Notes: generated by a model not told the origin, from the sequence alone. A stretch of DNA of 64,000 nucleotides from Celeribacter naphthalenivorans (GCF_020524585.1 NZ_JAIVLK010000003.1:124001-188000); one strand, 5' to 3'; positions 36,017 to 46,052 are shown, counted from the first letter of the stretch. A program made the numbers and translations.

Positions 36017-37159
36017 TTATTGCTCAGCAATGCACTCTTCGAAGGCCCATTTGAGCCAGAGCGTGAGCGCCTCGACATCGGACGCCTCAATCGTCGCACC
36101 ACACCAGACCCGCAGACCGGCAGGCGCATCGCGGTACGCCCCAACGTCATAGGCGACGTTCTGCTCTTCGAGTTTCTTGGCCACGGCTTTCGCAAAAGCG
36201 GCGCCGTCCTTGATGCGGTCATCGGTGAACTTCAGACACACAGAGGTGTTCGACCGCGTGGCCTCATCTTCGGCGAGGTTGGCGATCCAGTCGTGACGAT
36301 CACAGAAATCCCAAAGCACTTTCGCATTGGCGGTCGAGCGTTCGATCAAAGCCGGCAGACCGCCGATCTTTTGCGCCCACTCAAGAGCCACGAGGTAATC
36401 CTCAACCGCAAGCATCGAGGGCGTGTTGATCGTTTCACCTTTGAAGATGCCTTCGATCAGCTTGCCGCCTTTGGTCATGCGGAAAATTTTCGGCAGCGGC
36501 CATGCGGGCGTGTAGCTTTCCAGACGCTCGACAGCGCGCGGTCCGAGAACGATGATGCCGTGCGCCGCTTCGCCGCCCATCACCTTCTGCCAAGAGAAAG
36601 TGGTGACATCGAGCTTGTCCCAAGGCAGGTCCATCGCGAAAGCCGCAGAGGTCGCGTCACAGATGGTCAGACCTTCACGGTCGGCCGGGATCGCATCGCC
36701 ATTGGCCACGCGCACGCCGGAGGTGGTGCCGTTCCAGGTAAAGACCACGTCGGTGTTGAAGTCGATGTCAGCGAAATCGACGATCTGACCGTAGTCAGCG
36801 GTTTTCACCTCGGCGTCGATCTTGAGCTGTTTGACAACATCGGTGACCCAGCCAGCGCCGAAAGATTCCCAAGCCACCATCGTGGCTTTGCGGGCGCCCA
36901 GAAGGGACCACATAGCCATTTCAACGGCGCCGGTGTCGGAAGCGGGCACGATACCGATTTTGTAATCGGCAGGGATGCCAAGGATGTCGCGGGTCGTCTC
37001 GATCGCGGCGTTCAGCTTTTCCTTGCCAATTTTGGCACGGTGCGAACGGCCCAGAGGCGCGTCAGCCAGCAGATCGAGAGAGAATGTCGGGATTTTGGCG
37101 CAAGGGCCGGACGAAAAACGCGGATTCGCAGGGCGCGCCTGCGGGTGCTTGGTAGCCAT
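36017..37159 (-). CDS. serC: Phosphoserine aminotransferase
   Basis: Transfers the amino group from glutamate to 3-phosphohydroxypyruvate, using PLP. The 380-residue protein belongs to the alphaproteobacterial SerC type (TIGR01365-like), beginning [16 protein letters not shown] and carrying the PLP lysine K192 in [15 protein letters not shown]. The [11 protein letters not shown] segment near 141 and NTSVCLKF near 305 are also family-typical. GGAAGGA precedes the ATG at 37159. The gene is upstream of serA and divergent from serB; the three make the complete serine pathway. Confidence 0.95.
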   Translation of the reverse strand: MATKHPQARPANPRFSSGPCAKIPTFSLDLLADAPLGRSHRAKIGKEKLNAAIETTRDILGIPADYKIGIVPASDTGAVEMAMWSLLGARKATMVAWESFGAGWVTDVVKQLKIDAEVKTADYGQIVDFADIDFNTDVVFTWNGTTSGVRVANGDAIPADREGLTICDATSAAFAMDLPWDKLDVTTFSWQKVMGGEAAHGIIVLGPRAVERLESYTPAWPLPKIFRMTKGGKLIEGIFKGETINTPSMLAVEDYLVALEWAQKIGGLPALIERSTANAKVLWDFCDRHDWIANLAEDEATRSNTSVCLKFTDDRIKDGAAFAKAVAKKLEEQNVAYDVGAYRDAPAGLRVWCGATIEASDVEALTLWLKWAFEECIAEQ

Positions 37160-37413
37160 AATGCTATCCTTCCAGATAAATGCCTCTCGTTGGGGAGAGG
37201 TGTCCCGCGGATCGAATTAGTGGCTTTCTCAGCGTTCAGCAATATGGATTCGTAAAAATCTGTCGCATTTTTATCCGACATACGTCGCATATGCGCTGGA
37301 TCGTTTCCGATTGGAAACTTGGACCTCGCCTCGGAAAACCATCAAAACCTGATCTCATAACGCTGGAAACCCGTCATGTCATTGCGTAGACAGGCGACAA
37401 ACGGAGGCCTCCC

Positions 37414-38292
37414 ATGTTCACCTGTATCCTTCTCACCAACCCCGCCGCACCGGCCCTCAATCTGACCACTGCGGACGCGTTGCGTTCGGCCTGGGGTGGG
37501 GGCGACCTCAAATGGCTGTCTCTGGGCGAGGCCGCAGAGTTCAGCGTCGAGCGCGTTCCGTCGAATCACTGGGATGTCTGGGAAGGTCTGCAAACGCAGG
37601 GCATCGATCTGATTGTCGTGCCTTCTGAGGCGCGCCGCAAAAAGATGCTCTTGGCCGATATGGATTCGACCATGATCCAGCAGGAATGCATCGACGAGCT
37701 GGCGGATGTCGCGGGCGTCGGTGAGCGCGTCAAAGAGATCACCGCGAAAGCGATGAACGGCGAGCTGGATTTCGAAGGCGCACTGACCGAACGCGTCGGG
37801 CTTTTGAAAGGCCTGCCGGAAAGCGTCATCCAAAAGGTGATCGACGAACGCATCACTTTCATGCCCGGCGGCAAGGAGCTGCTCGCCACCATGAAGCGCG
37901 ACGGCGCCTATTGCGCGCTGGTCTCGGGCGGCTTCACGGCCTTCACCGGCTACGTCGCCGAAGCGCTTGGGTTCGATGAAAACCGGGCCAACACCTTGCT
38001 GGTCGAGAATGGTGAGCTGGTTGGCAAACCGGGCCTGCCGATCCTCGGGCGTGAGGCCAAGGTCGCCGCGCTCAAAGAGATCACTGCGCGGCTTGGGCTC
38101 GCGCATGACGATGTGATGGCAGTCGGCGACGGGGCGAATGACCTTGGTATGTTGAAACTCGCGGGCGCGGGTGTGGCGCTTCATGCAAAACCCTCTGTCG
38201 CCGCCGAATGCGACATCCGCATCAACCACGGCGATCTGTCCGCGCTCTTGTTCGTTCAAGGCTACGCACGCTCCGATTTCGCCAGTGTTTGA
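37414..38292 (+). CDS. serB: Phosphoserine phosphatase
   Basis: Dephosphorylates phosphoserine to serine, the last step of the pathway. The 292-residue protein has an N-terminal regulatory extension of about 75 residues and a HAD phosphatase domain with the DMDST nucleophile motif (Asp82 and Asp84), SGGFTAF near 173 and DGANDLGML near 239. It is read away from serC across a 254-bp intergenic region. GGAGGCC precedes the ATG. Its end overlaps the putative GTG start of the next gene by 8 bases. Confidence 0.95.
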   Translation: MFTCILLTNPAAPALNLTTADALRSAWGGGDLKWLSLGEAAEFSVERVPSNHWDVWEGLQTQGIDLIVVPSEARRKKMLLADMDSTMIQQECIDELADVAGVGERVKEITAKAMNGELDFEGALTERVGLLKGLPESVIQKVIDERITFMPGGKELLATMKRDGAYCALVSGGFTAFTGYVAEALGFDENRANTLLVENGELVGKPGLPILGREAKVAALKEITARLGLAHDDVMAVGDGANDLGMLKLAGAGVALHAKPSVAAECDIRINHGDLSALLFVQGYARSDFASV

Positions 38293-39058
38293 TTTTACTG
38301 TGTTTGAGGTCTCTCTCGATCTCCTGCTGATTCTCATGGCGGCGGGCTTTGTCGCCGGTTTCGTCGACAGCATCGCGGGTGGCGGTGGGCTGATCACCGT
38401 GCCTGCCCTCATGCTCGCGGGCATTCCTCCGGTGCAGGCGCTGGCGACCAACAAGGTGCAGGGTCTCTTTGGCGCGGGCATGGCCGCGATCAACTACGCG
38501 CGTGCCGGACATGTGGACCTGCGCAAACAAATTGGCCCGGCGGCGCTGTCCTTTGCGGGCGCCATGCTCGGCGCGCTTTTGGCAAGCTCTCTGCCGATCG
38601 ATGTGATCCGCCTCGGCCTGCCGGTGCTTTTGATCGCTATCGCGCTGTTCTTTGCCTTCAAACCCGGCCTCAACGACATGGACAGGACCCAGCGCATCAC
38701 GCCGCTGCTCTTTGCCACCACCTTTGTGCCGTTCATCGGATTTTACGACGGGCTATTGGGACCGGGCACCGGCGCGTTTTTCATGCTGGGGTTCGTGAGC
38801 CTTGCGGGCTACGGCATCCTCAAGGCTACGGCGCATACGAAACTGTTGAACTTCGCCTCGAATATTGGCGGGCTTTTGGGGTTTGTTTTGGTCGCCAAGC
38901 CTTTGTGGATGCTCGGCCTTGCCATGGGCGCGGCACAGATCGCAGGCGCCTATGTGGGCTCCACACTGGCCACGAAAGTCGGCGCCAAGCTGATCAAACC
39001 GGTGCTGGTGATTGCCTCGACGGCTCTGGCGCTCAAACTGATTTCCGAGTGGTTTTGA
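38285..39058 (+). CDS. TSUP family permease (TauE/SafE type)
   Basis: A 257-residue membrane protein with about eight helices and the family motif AAGFVAGFVDSIAGGGGLITVPALMLAGIPPVQALATNKVQG near the N-terminus and a second-half GFYDGLLGPGTGAFFMLGF. TSUP proteins move sulfite, sulfoacetate or other organosulfur and carboxylate anions; the substrate here is unknown. The GTG at 38285 is the best start; longer in-frame reading would lie within serB. It overlaps serB by 8 bases, so translation is probably coupled. Confidence 0.82.
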   Translation: MFDFTVFEVSLDLLLILMAAGFVAGFVDSIAGGGGLITVPALMLAGIPPVQALATNKVQGLFGAGMAAINYARAGHVDLRKQIGPAALSFAGAMLGALLASSLPIDVIRLGLPVLLIAIALFFAFKPGLNDMDRTQRITPLLFATTFVPFIGFYDGLLGPGTGAFFMLGFVSLAGYGILKATAHTKLLNFASNIGGLLGFVLVAKPLWMLGLAMGAAQIAGAYVGSTLATKVGAKLIKPVLVIASTALALKLISEWF

Positions 39059-39297
39059 GTATTTTTAGCAACAAAGGAAACCCAGGCGTTTCGACCTGTT
39101 CTGACGTCTTTTCACGTTTCAGCGAATTTCTGCCAAGGGTCTTTCCCAAATCGGCGGAATTGCGTTACTGTGCCCGCAGATGATGGAATTTGGCCTGACC
39201 CCTTCTCGAAACCGCGGCTATAGACAGCGGAAGATGTGGTCAAGACAGGCCTGAAATGGTCGCAATCGACCGAAAGTTGAGAGGCAGCGAGAGTTCA

Positions 39298-39837
39298 ATG
39301 AGATTTTTCGTGAAACAGACCCTGTTCGCAGCGACCCTGTTGGGTCTGGCAGGTCCGGCATTCGCGCAGGAAAGCACCAATCAGGTCGGGTCGAACACCG
39401 ATTGGTATGTCTATGAGGAAAGCCAGCCGAACAAGACCTGCTGGGCGGTTTCGGTGCCGAAAGAGACGCTGAACACCGACAGCTCGGGTCGCCCGAAATC
39501 GGTGACGCGCTCTGAGATTTTGCTCTTCGTGACCTACGGTCCGGGCAATGGCGTCAACGGTCAGGTGTCTTTCTTGGGCGGCTATCCGTTCGAGCCGGGC
39601 TCCAACGTGACGATGGAAATCGGCGGCACGGAATTCACGCTGTTCACCAATTCGGATGACGAGACCGCCTGGGCCGTCACCCCCGAGGATGACGCCAAAA
39701 TCATCGCCGCGATGAAACGCGGCGCCACGGCGACGCTGACCGGCAACTCGTCGCGCGGCACGATCACCAAAGACACCTTCTCGCTTCTTGGCTTTACCGC
39801 CTCTGTCGAAGAGGCCGCAAACCGCTGCGGCAAGTAA
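39298..39837 (+). CDS. IalB-like exported protein
   Basis: A 179-residue periplasmic protein of the invasion-associated locus B family. The signal peptide is MRFFVKQTLFAATLLGLAGPAFAQ, cleaved after AFA. The mature part begins NQVGSNTDWYVYEESQPNKTCWAVS and contains the two-cysteine pattern (TCWAVS and NRCGK) seen in the family. In Bartonella IalB is linked to erythrocyte invasion, but in free-living Rhodobacterales the role is unknown. A strong terminator follows. Confidence 0.8.
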   Translation: MRFFVKQTLFAATLLGLAGPAFAQESTNQVGSNTDWYVYEESQPNKTCWAVSVPKETLNTDSSGRPKSVTRSEILLFVTYGPGNGVNGQVSFLGGYPFEPGSNVTMEIGGTEFTLFTNSDDETAWAVTPEDDAKIIAAMKRGATATLTGNSSRGTITKDTFSLLGFTASVEEAANRCGK

Positions 39838-39860
39838 ATATTGCCAAAGATGTGAGGTCA

Positions 39861-39887
39861 GGCCCTGCGGTTGCGGGGCCTTTTCTT
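39861..39887 (+). terminator. Terminator after the IalB-like gene
   Basis: An 8-bp stem GGCCCTGC / GCGGGGCC (one G-U pair) with a GGTT loop is followed by TTTTCTT. It lies 24 bp past the stop codon. Confidence 0.88.
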
Positions 39888-39950
39888 ATGGCTTTCTGGC
39901 AGGGAATCCTGTAGGGGAGCCCCTTAATCACCGCATATAAGAGACCCGCC

Positions 39951-41138
<1,188 letters not shown>

Positions 41139-41173
41139 CCTCATCTTAACCATGCCCGAGTGAACATTCGGGC

Positions 41174-41617
41174 ATGGACTGGATAACAATCAGATTCGAA
41201 GACGACCTTGGCACCCGCATCGAGCGGGCGGCGGCCCGTGCGGGTCAGCCGATCGGGGCGTTCATTCGCGGCAGGCTGCGCGACAGGTTGGATGAGGCCG
41301 CGCGCCCTCTAGAGGGAGCGTTCGGCTACAAAGGCCCCCGCAAACCCCATGCGTTGCAGGCCTACCTCGCCCATGATTTCGCCTATGCGACGGGTTGGAC
41401 CGACCTGCAAGAGGCCCTGCGTGCCAAAGGCTATGAATTGGCGGAGCGCGGCGGCGGTTTGATCCTTCAGACCGTTGAAGGAGACCGGCTTTGCAAGGCC
41501 TCCGATCTTGGTCAGCCCTATTCCGCCTTGATGAAACGCTTCGGCACACCCTTTCCCGGCCATGCGCATCATCATCTCGTCACGCGTCATCTGGCGCAAA
41601 AACCCCTTCCCTTTTGA
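41174..41617 (+). CDS. Ribbon-helix-helix protein with a relaxase-like C-terminal segment
   Basis: A 147-residue protein. Residues 1-40 (MDWITIRFEDDLGTRIERAA, then IGAFIRGRLRDRL) resemble a ribbon-helix-helix DNA-binding domain. The C-terminal half contains LQEALRAKGYELAERGGGLILQTVEGDRLCKASDLGQPYSALMKRF and FPGH. That pattern resembles a conserved stretch seen in relaxase/mobilisation proteins, although the catalytic Tyr and His triad of relaxases is absent. It is followed 12 bp later by a second small ribbon-helix-helix gene. Function is not known. Confidence 0.55.
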   Translation: MDWITIRFEDDLGTRIERAAARAGQPIGAFIRGRLRDRLDEAARPLEGAFGYKGPRKPHALQAYLAHDFAYATGWTDLQEALRAKGYELAERGGGLILQTVEGDRLCKASDLGQPYSALMKRFGTPFPGHAHHHLVTRHLAQKPLPF

Positions 41618-41629
41618 ACTGAGGCCCTC

Positions 41630-41818
41630 ATGGAAAAACTCACCCTGCTCTTGCCGAAAACCACCGTCGAAATGATGCATCTTCTGGCCCGGACCGAAGG
41701 CCGGACCATTGGGGCCATCCTGCAGGAGATGGCGCTGGATCGCTACATGCAGCAGATGATGTCATCGAAGCACAGCGCGGCAACGCAATTTGAGGCCTCC
41801 AAAGCGCAGGAAGCTTAG
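41630..41818 (+). CDS. Small ribbon-helix-helix-like protein
   Basis: A 62-residue protein, MEKLTLLLPKTTVEMMHLLA followed by EGRTIGAILQEMALDRYMQQ, with the beta-strand then two-helix pattern of a ribbon-helix-helix domain. It starts 12 bp after the preceding gene, so the two are probably co-transcribed. Its stop overlaps the end of the convergent LOG gene by 4 bases. No toxin partner is adjacent. Confidence 0.6.
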   Translation: MEKLTLLLPKTTVEMMHLLARTEGRTIGAILQEMALDRYMQQMMSSKHSAATQFEASKAQEA

Positions 41819-42669
41819 GCTTCGCGCCCGGCGATGTCCTCGCGCAGGCCTTGATTGGGCCACTCGTCAATTGCCTGCACGGCCTCTTCGGCGGTTTCCA
41901 CGAATTTGAACAGCTCGAGGTCTTTGGGAGAGATTGTGCCCGCGTCCGCCAGAGCTTCCCAATTGATGATGTTTTGCCAAAACGCTTTGCCGAACAACAA
42001 AAACGGCACGCGGTTCATCCGGCCCGTCTGAATGAGCGTCAGGCTTTCGAACATTTCGTCCAACGTGCCAAAGCCGCCGGGGAACACCACGATGGCCTTC
42101 GCACGCATCAAGAAATGCATCTTGCGAATGGCGAAATAGTGGAAGTTAAAGCACAGCTCCGGCGTCACATATTCGTTCGGCGCTTGCTCATGCGGCAAGA
42201 CGATGTTGAGGCCGATGGAAATCCCGCCCGCATCGCGCGCGCCACGGTTTCCCGCCTCCATCACACCGGGCCCGCCGCCGGTGACGATGATATTGTCCTT
42301 ATGGCCATTGTTGCGCGCCGTCATGATCCGGGCAAACTTTCGCGCCTCATCGTAGTATTTCGACAGTTCGGCCAAGGTCTTGGTCTTCGCCGTCTCCTTT
42401 TTGTCGGGCGCCGGAATGCGCGCACCGCCGAAGAGCACGATGGTGCTTTCGACCCCGAATTCCTCCATCAAAATCTCAGGCTTCAACAGCTCCAACTGCA
42501 GGCGCACCGGCCGCAATTCGTCGCGAAACATGAAATCATTGTCGTTGAAGGCAAGCTTGTATGACGGCGAGCGCGTTTGCGGCGTGTCGGGGATATGTTG
42601 CGCCGTATCGCGGTCGACCCGGCTGTCGCGCAACGGGTGGCGGCGGTCGGTGTGTTTCGTCTCAGTCAT
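41815..42669 (-). CDS. LOG family nucleotide phosphoribohydrolase (TIGR00730)
   Basis: A 284-residue Rossmann-fold protein. The LOG motif is clear: [12 protein letters not shown] near 200 and [14 protein letters not shown] near 148, with the substrate-binding Arg and Glu. LOG enzymes release the ribose 5-phosphate moiety from nucleoside monophosphates (cytokinin activation in plants). The bacterial role may be nucleotide recycling. An N-terminal extension of about 70 residues, rich in Arg and Asp, is longer than in plant LOG. It is divergent from dapD. Confidence 0.85.
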   Translation of the reverse strand: MTETKHTDRRHPLRDSRVDRDTAQHIPDTPQTRSPSYKLAFNDNDFMFRDELRPVRLQLELLKPEILMEEFGVESTIVLFGGARIPAPDKKETAKTKTLAELSKYYDEARKFARIMTARNNGHKDNIIVTGGGPGVMEAGNRGARDAGGISIGLNIVLPHEQAPNEYVTPELCFNFHYFAIRKMHFLMRAKAIVVFPGGFGTLDEMFESLTLIQTGRMNRVPFLLFGKAFWQNIINWEALADAGTISPKDLELFKFVETAEEAVQAIDEWPNQGLREDIAGREA

Positions 42670-42789
42670 CGTAATCCTGCCTTATGTCGTTTTGTCTCGC
42701 CGCCTGTGCTCTCTCGCGCGTTGCGCGGGCGGGTTTCAGCCATTATAGCCTGCGGGACCATATATTCCACGATGACCTCGGAGACCAAC

Positions 42790-43617
42790 ATGTCGAATGC
42801 ACAGCTCGAAGCCGCCATCGAAGCCGCGTGGGACGCGCGCGATACGATCACCCCTGCAACCGGCGGCGAAACCCGCGAAGCCATCGAGTCTACGCTCAAT
42901 GCGCTCGACAAAGGTGAGCTGCGTGTTGCCGAGAAACAGGACGACGGCAGCTGGCATGTGAACCAATGGGCCAAGAAAGCCGTGCTTTTGGGCTTCCGCA
43001 TCAAGGACATGGAACTGCATGACGGCGGCCCGCAAGGCTCCGGCTGGTGGGACAAGGTCGACAGCAAGTTCAAAGGCTGGGGCACCGCCGAGTTCAAAGA
43101 GGCCGGGTTCCGCGCCGTGCCGAACGCCGTGGTCCGCAAATCCGCCTATATCGCGCCGGGCGTCGTGTTGATGCCGTCCTTCGTGAACCTCGGCGCGCAC
43201 GTCGACAGCGGCACCATGGTCGACACCTGGGCCACCGTTGGCTCCTGTGCGCAGATCGGCAAAAACGTCCACCTCTCCGGCGGCGTCGGCATCGGCGGCG
43301 TGCTTGAACCGATGCAGGCCGGTCCGACCATCATCGAAGACAACTGCTTCATCGGCGCGCGCTCCGAAGTGGTCGAGGGCGTGATCGTCCGCGAAGGCTC
43401 CGTGCTGGGCATGGGTGTTTTCATCGGCCAATCCACCAAGATCGTCGACCGCGAAACCGGCGAAGTAATGTACGGCGAAGTGCCGCCCTACTCCGTCGTC
43501 GTCGCGGGCACCATGCCGTCGAAGAACGGCGTGAACCTCTACTGCGCCGTGATCGTGAAGCGCGTGGACGCGAAAACCCGGTCCAAAACCGGCATCAACG
43601 AGCTGCTGCGCGACTGA
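42790..43617 (+). CDS. dapD: Tetrahydrodipicolinate N-succinyltransferase
   Basis: Adds a succinyl group to tetrahydrodipicolinate in the succinylase branch of lysine and diaminopimelate synthesis. The 275-residue protein is the usual length. The left-handed beta-helix hexapeptide repeats run from about residue 115 to 240, with [56 protein letters not shown] typical of the family. The ATG at 42790 is chosen because GGAGACCA precedes it and it matches the DapD N-terminus; an earlier frame at 42577 overlaps the LOG gene. Its partner dapE lies 3.7 kb downstream. Confidence 0.96.
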   Translation: MSNAQLEAAIEAAWDARDTITPATGGETREAIESTLNALDKGELRVAEKQDDGSWHVNQWAKKAVLLGFRIKDMELHDGGPQGSGWWDKVDSKFKGWGTAEFKEAGFRAVPNAVVRKSAYIAPGVVLMPSFVNLGAHVDSGTMVDTWATVGSCAQIGKNVHLSGGVGIGGVLEPMQAGPTIIEDNCFIGARSEVVEGVIVREGSVLGMGVFIGQSTKIVDRETGEVMYGEVPPYSVVVAGTMPSKNGVNLYCAVIVKRVDAKTRSKTGINELLRD

Positions 43618-43638
43618 GCCTCAGCGATGTGAATTTTG

Positions 43639-43676
43639 CGGGCGTCGTGAGGGGAACCTTTCGGCGCCCGTTTTCG
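43639..43676 (+). terminator. Terminator after dapD
   Basis: Stem CGGGCG / CGCCCG with an inner CG pair and a loop of about 20 nt is followed by TTTTCGTT, 22 bp past the dapD stop. Confidence 0.75.
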
Positions 43677-43690
43677 TTAAGAGGTATACC

Positions 43691-43805
43691 TAAAGCGTTT
43701 CTCGTTTAATCTGAATCAGATTGAGCGAAAGACGTTGCCACGCTGAATTGATATTGCTGCGTTTCTCAAAAATTGAGTGCCTCAAGTTTTTTGAGAAACG
43801 CTTTA
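43691..43805. repeat. Nested inverted-repeat element upstream of the GlsB-type gene
   Basis: Three copies of GCGTTTCTC are present: two direct (43695, 43759) and one inverted (43793). TAAAGCGTTTCTC (43691-43703) matches the inverse of GAGAAACGCTTTA (43793-43805) perfectly over 13 bp, and GCGTTTCTCAAAAA (43759-43772) forms a 14-bp stem with the copy ending at 43801. In between, AATCTGA A TCAGATT (43708-43722) is a perfect palindrome. The end lies 13 bp before the ATG of the next gene. It has the look of a dispersed miniature element in alphaproteobacterial genomes, or a structured leader. Confidence 0.6.
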
Positions 43806-43818
43806 AAAGGAGGAAACC

Positions 43819-44061
43819 ATGGGACTTGGACTTATCGCATCGATCATCGTGGGCGGGCTTGCGGGCTGGATTGCCAGCAATTTCATGAAGGCCGACACGG
43901 GTCTTCTGGCCAATATTCTGTTGGGGATCGTGGGGGCTTTTGTGCTGAACCTGATCTTGTCGCTCGTCGGCATCTATGCCGCCAACAGCTGGGTGCCGCA
44001 GCTCATCGTCGGGATTTTCGGCGCGAGCCTTTTGATCTGGTTGGCCCGGCGCCTGCGGTAA
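43819..44061 (+). CDS. GlsB/YeaQ/YmgE family stress-response membrane protein
   Basis: An 80-residue inner-membrane protein (transglycosylase-associated family) with three short helices and Gly-rich helix-packing motifs (IASIIVGGLAGWIASNFMK, LANILLGIVGAFVLNLIL). Related proteins are linked to envelope or acid stress; the molecular function is unknown. AAAAGGAGG precedes the ATG at 43819, one of the best ribosome sites here, and the nested repeat element ends directly before it. Confidence 0.85.
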   Translation: MGLGLIASIIVGGLAGWIASNFMKADTGLLANILLGIVGAFVLNLILSLVGIYAANSWVPQLIVGIFGASLLIWLARRLR

Positions 44062-44080
44062 AGCCGCGCCGGGACAGATT

Positions 44081-44350
44081 TTAAACCTGAGGAAAACGCG
44101 CGCCCCACACTCGGGGCGCGTCATGTGTCAGGCGCTTGGCCTCAATCTCCGAGAGATGCGCCAAGGCACGGGTCTCGCACCCGCCGCTTTGCTGCAACGC
44201 CTTTGACCAGAGCCTGCGCACGGAACGCGGCGACCACGGCAAAGCGGCCTCCGCGAGCCAAATCCGTAACGTGCGCGGCAGATGGTCGAACTCTCGCATC
44301 GGATCGCTCGCCCGTCTGCGTTTCCGCAGGGAGGTCTTGAGGTTGCTCAT
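44081..44350 (-). CDS. Small basic DUF6525-like protein
   Basis: An 89-residue, Arg-rich protein, MSNLKTSLRKRRRASDPMRE..., with the conserved DPMREFDHLPRTLRIWLAEAALPWSPRSVRRLW pattern of DUF6525-like roseobacter proteins. The ATG at 44350 overlaps the CobW TGA stop (ATGA), so it is translationally coupled. An earlier in-frame start at 44368 would lie further inside cobW and is less likely. Function is unknown; the coupling suggests a metal-homeostasis context. No transmembrane segment or zinc motif is seen. Confidence 0.7.
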   Translation of the reverse strand: MSNLKTSLRKRRRASDPMREFDHLPRTLRIWLAEAALPWSPRSVRRLWSKALQQSGGCETRALAHLSEIEAKRLTHDAPRVWGARFPQV

Positions 44351-45552
44351 GCTGCGGCTCGGCCCCATTTCGGGAAGGGATCTTTGAGGGTTTGGGCCAG
44401 ATTGGGGTCGATTTGATCCTCGGGGCCGATCAAAGCGGAATCGAGTTTCGCGCGGATCAGAGCCTCATCCATACCCGATCCGATAAAGACGATCTCTTGG
44501 CGGCGGTCGCCAAATCCATCGACCCAAACCTCGGCAATCTGCGCCCGGCCTTCCGGGTGGTTGGGCCAATATTTCTCTGGCACAGCGGCCCACCAATTGC
44601 CCAAAGGCTTAATCGTGCTGAGCGCGCCCGCCATGGAAAACTCCGCCGCCCAGTCGGGCCGCGTGGCCATCCAGAAATGGCCTTTGGCACGGATCACCCC
44701 CGGCAAATCGCCGTTCAGAACGATCTCAATCGCGGTCGGATCAAAGGGACGGCGCGCACGATAGACGAAGGACGTCACATCGTATTCATCGGTTTCCGGA
44801 ACGTGATTGGCGAAGCCGTAAAGCTCCTTGGCCCAAAGCGGATGCTCATGCGCGTGGTCGAAATCAAAGAGACCGGTGCCGAGAACCTCCTCTGTGGCGA
44901 CCTCAGAGAAATCTGCTTCGATCACCTTGGCGTCGGGGTTCAACGCGGCGACGATCTTGCGCGCGACGAGAACCTTGTCGGGGCCGGCGTCCGTGATCTT
45001 GTTCAGAATGATCACATCGGCAAATTCGATTTGATCGACCAGCAGATCGACGATGCGACGCTGATCGCCCTCGCCCGCCACCTCGCCGCGATCTTCGAGG
45101 AAATCGTGGCTGGAATAGTCGTTCAGCATGTTGACCGTATCGACCACCGTCACCATCGTGTCGAGGCGGGCGATGTCATCGAGGCTTTCGCCATGTTCAT
45201 CTCGGAATTCAAAGGTCGCGGCCACAGGCAGCGGCTCCGCGATGCCGGTCGATTCGATCAGCAGGTAGTCGTATTTATTCGCCTCTGCGAGCCGACGCAC
45301 CTCGGTCAAAAGATCATCCCGCAATGTGCAGCAGATGCAGCCATTGCTCATTTCAACAAGCGTTTCTTCGGTCCGCGACAGATCAGCACCGCCTTGGCGC
45401 ACGAGATCGGCATCGATGTTCACTTCGGACATATCGTTGACGATCACCGCCACACGCAGTCCGGCGCGGTTGTTCAGGAGGCGATTGAGCAAAGTGGTTT
45501 TCCCGGAGCCGAGAAAGCCGGAAAGGACAGTGACGGGCAAGCGTTCGGACAT
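44347..45552 (-). CDS. CobW/COG0523 family GTPase, probable zinc metallochaperone
   Basis: A 401-residue G3E GTPase. The P-loop GFLGSGKTT is at 12-20, the metal-binding CICC motif at 72-75, the Asp of VTVVDTVNM near 133 and NKITD near 192. The C-terminal CobW domain begins near residue 270. Histidine-rich stretches are weak (DFDHAHEHPLW near 226). In other bacteria such proteins are repressed by Zur and supply zinc to enzymes under starvation. Cobalamin genes are not adjacent. AAGGA precedes the ATG at 45552. A dyad resembling a Zur-type site lies 41 bp before the start. Confidence 0.88.
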   Translation of the reverse strand: MSERLPVTVLSGFLGSGKTTLLNRLLNNRAGLRVAVIVNDMSEVNIDADLVRQGGADLSRTEETLVEMSNGCICCTLRDDLLTEVRRLAEANKYDYLLIESTGIAEPLPVAATFEFRDEHGESLDDIARLDTMVTVVDTVNMLNDYSSHDFLEDRGEVAGEGDQRRIVDLLVDQIEFADVIILNKITDAGPDKVLVARKIVAALNPDAKVIEADFSEVATEEVLGTGLFDFDHAHEHPLWAKELYGFANHVPETDEYDVTSFVYRARRPFDPTAIEIVLNGDLPGVIRAKGHFWMATRPDWAAEFSMAGALSTIKPLGNWWAAVPEKYWPNHPEGRAQIAEVWVDGFGDRRQEIVFIGSGMDEALIRAKLDSALIGPEDQIDPNLAQTLKDPFPKWGRAAA

Positions 45553-45592
45553 AGGTAAGTTCCTTCGTGGAGAGACGGGGGCGAGTTTTAGA

Positions 45593-45606
45593 TATGTAAT
45601 AACATA
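45593..45606. promoter_or_regulatory. Zur-like dyad between the CobW gene and the divergent small gene
   Basis: TATGT AATA ACATA is a perfect 5-bp dyad around four AT bases, in a region otherwise GC-rich. Fur-family boxes have this style of AT-rich dyad, though the usual Zur site is longer. The position, 41 bp before cobW and 64 bp before the opposite gene, suits a shared operator. The identity is inferred. Confidence 0.4.
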
Positions 45607-45669
45607 ACGTCAATCCCGTATGAAAAGCCCCCGCTTGACTTTTGCCCGCGCCCTCCGCAAAGGAGAGGC

Positions 45670-46020
45670 ATGTCGAAAGCATCCAAACCCTCCCGCCAAA
45701 AAGTCTACACGCTCCTGGTCGAAATCGGCCGCAAGGAGGGCGATGGCCTGCCCAAAGGCGCCACGGGCGGAGCGTTGATGATCTATGCCTCAGGCGTGGA
45801 CGAGGCCGAAGCCGTGCGCGAAACCGTCGCGATCCTGAAACAGGCCGACGTCGCGCCGCTGGATGTCACGGGATACGGCACGCTCGAAGAGCGGCTCGAA
45901 GAGGGCCACGAGATTTCCGATGAGGAAAAAGAGCTGATGCAGCGGGCCCTCGATGAGAACTCGGTGATCGTCGCACAGATGACGCCGTTTTTCGAGGATG
46001 ACACCGGCACGCGTCACTAA
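45670..46020 (+). CDS. Conserved hypothetical protein
   Basis: A 116-residue cytoplasmic protein of unknown function. It begins MSKASKPSRQKVYTLLVEIG, continues with GRKEGDGLPKGATGGALMIY and a central ETVAILKQADVAPLDVTGYGTLEERLEEG segment, and ends with acidic helices. No cysteine cluster, signal peptide or membrane segment is present. AAAGGAGAGG precedes the ATG. It is divergent from the CobW gene and may share the dyad operator, hence a possible link to metal limitation. I do not recognise the family. Confidence 0.65.
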   Translation: MSKASKPSRQKVYTLLVEIGRKEGDGLPKGATGGALMIYASGVDEAEAVRETVAILKQADVAPLDVTGYGTLEERLEEGHEISDEEKELMQRALDENSVIVAQMTPFFEDDTGTRH

Positions 46021-46052
46021 GGCATTTGCTACCTATCGCGCTGGATTAGAGC

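Noticed and set aside
38171-38284. N-terminal extension of the TSUP permease inside serB
   Set aside because: It would overlap serB by more than 100 bases, and the sequence does not resemble the family before the GTG at 38285.
42577-42789. 71-codon N-terminal extension of dapD
   Set aside because: It overlaps the divergent LOG gene, has no homologous pattern, and a good ribosome site precedes the ATG at 42790.
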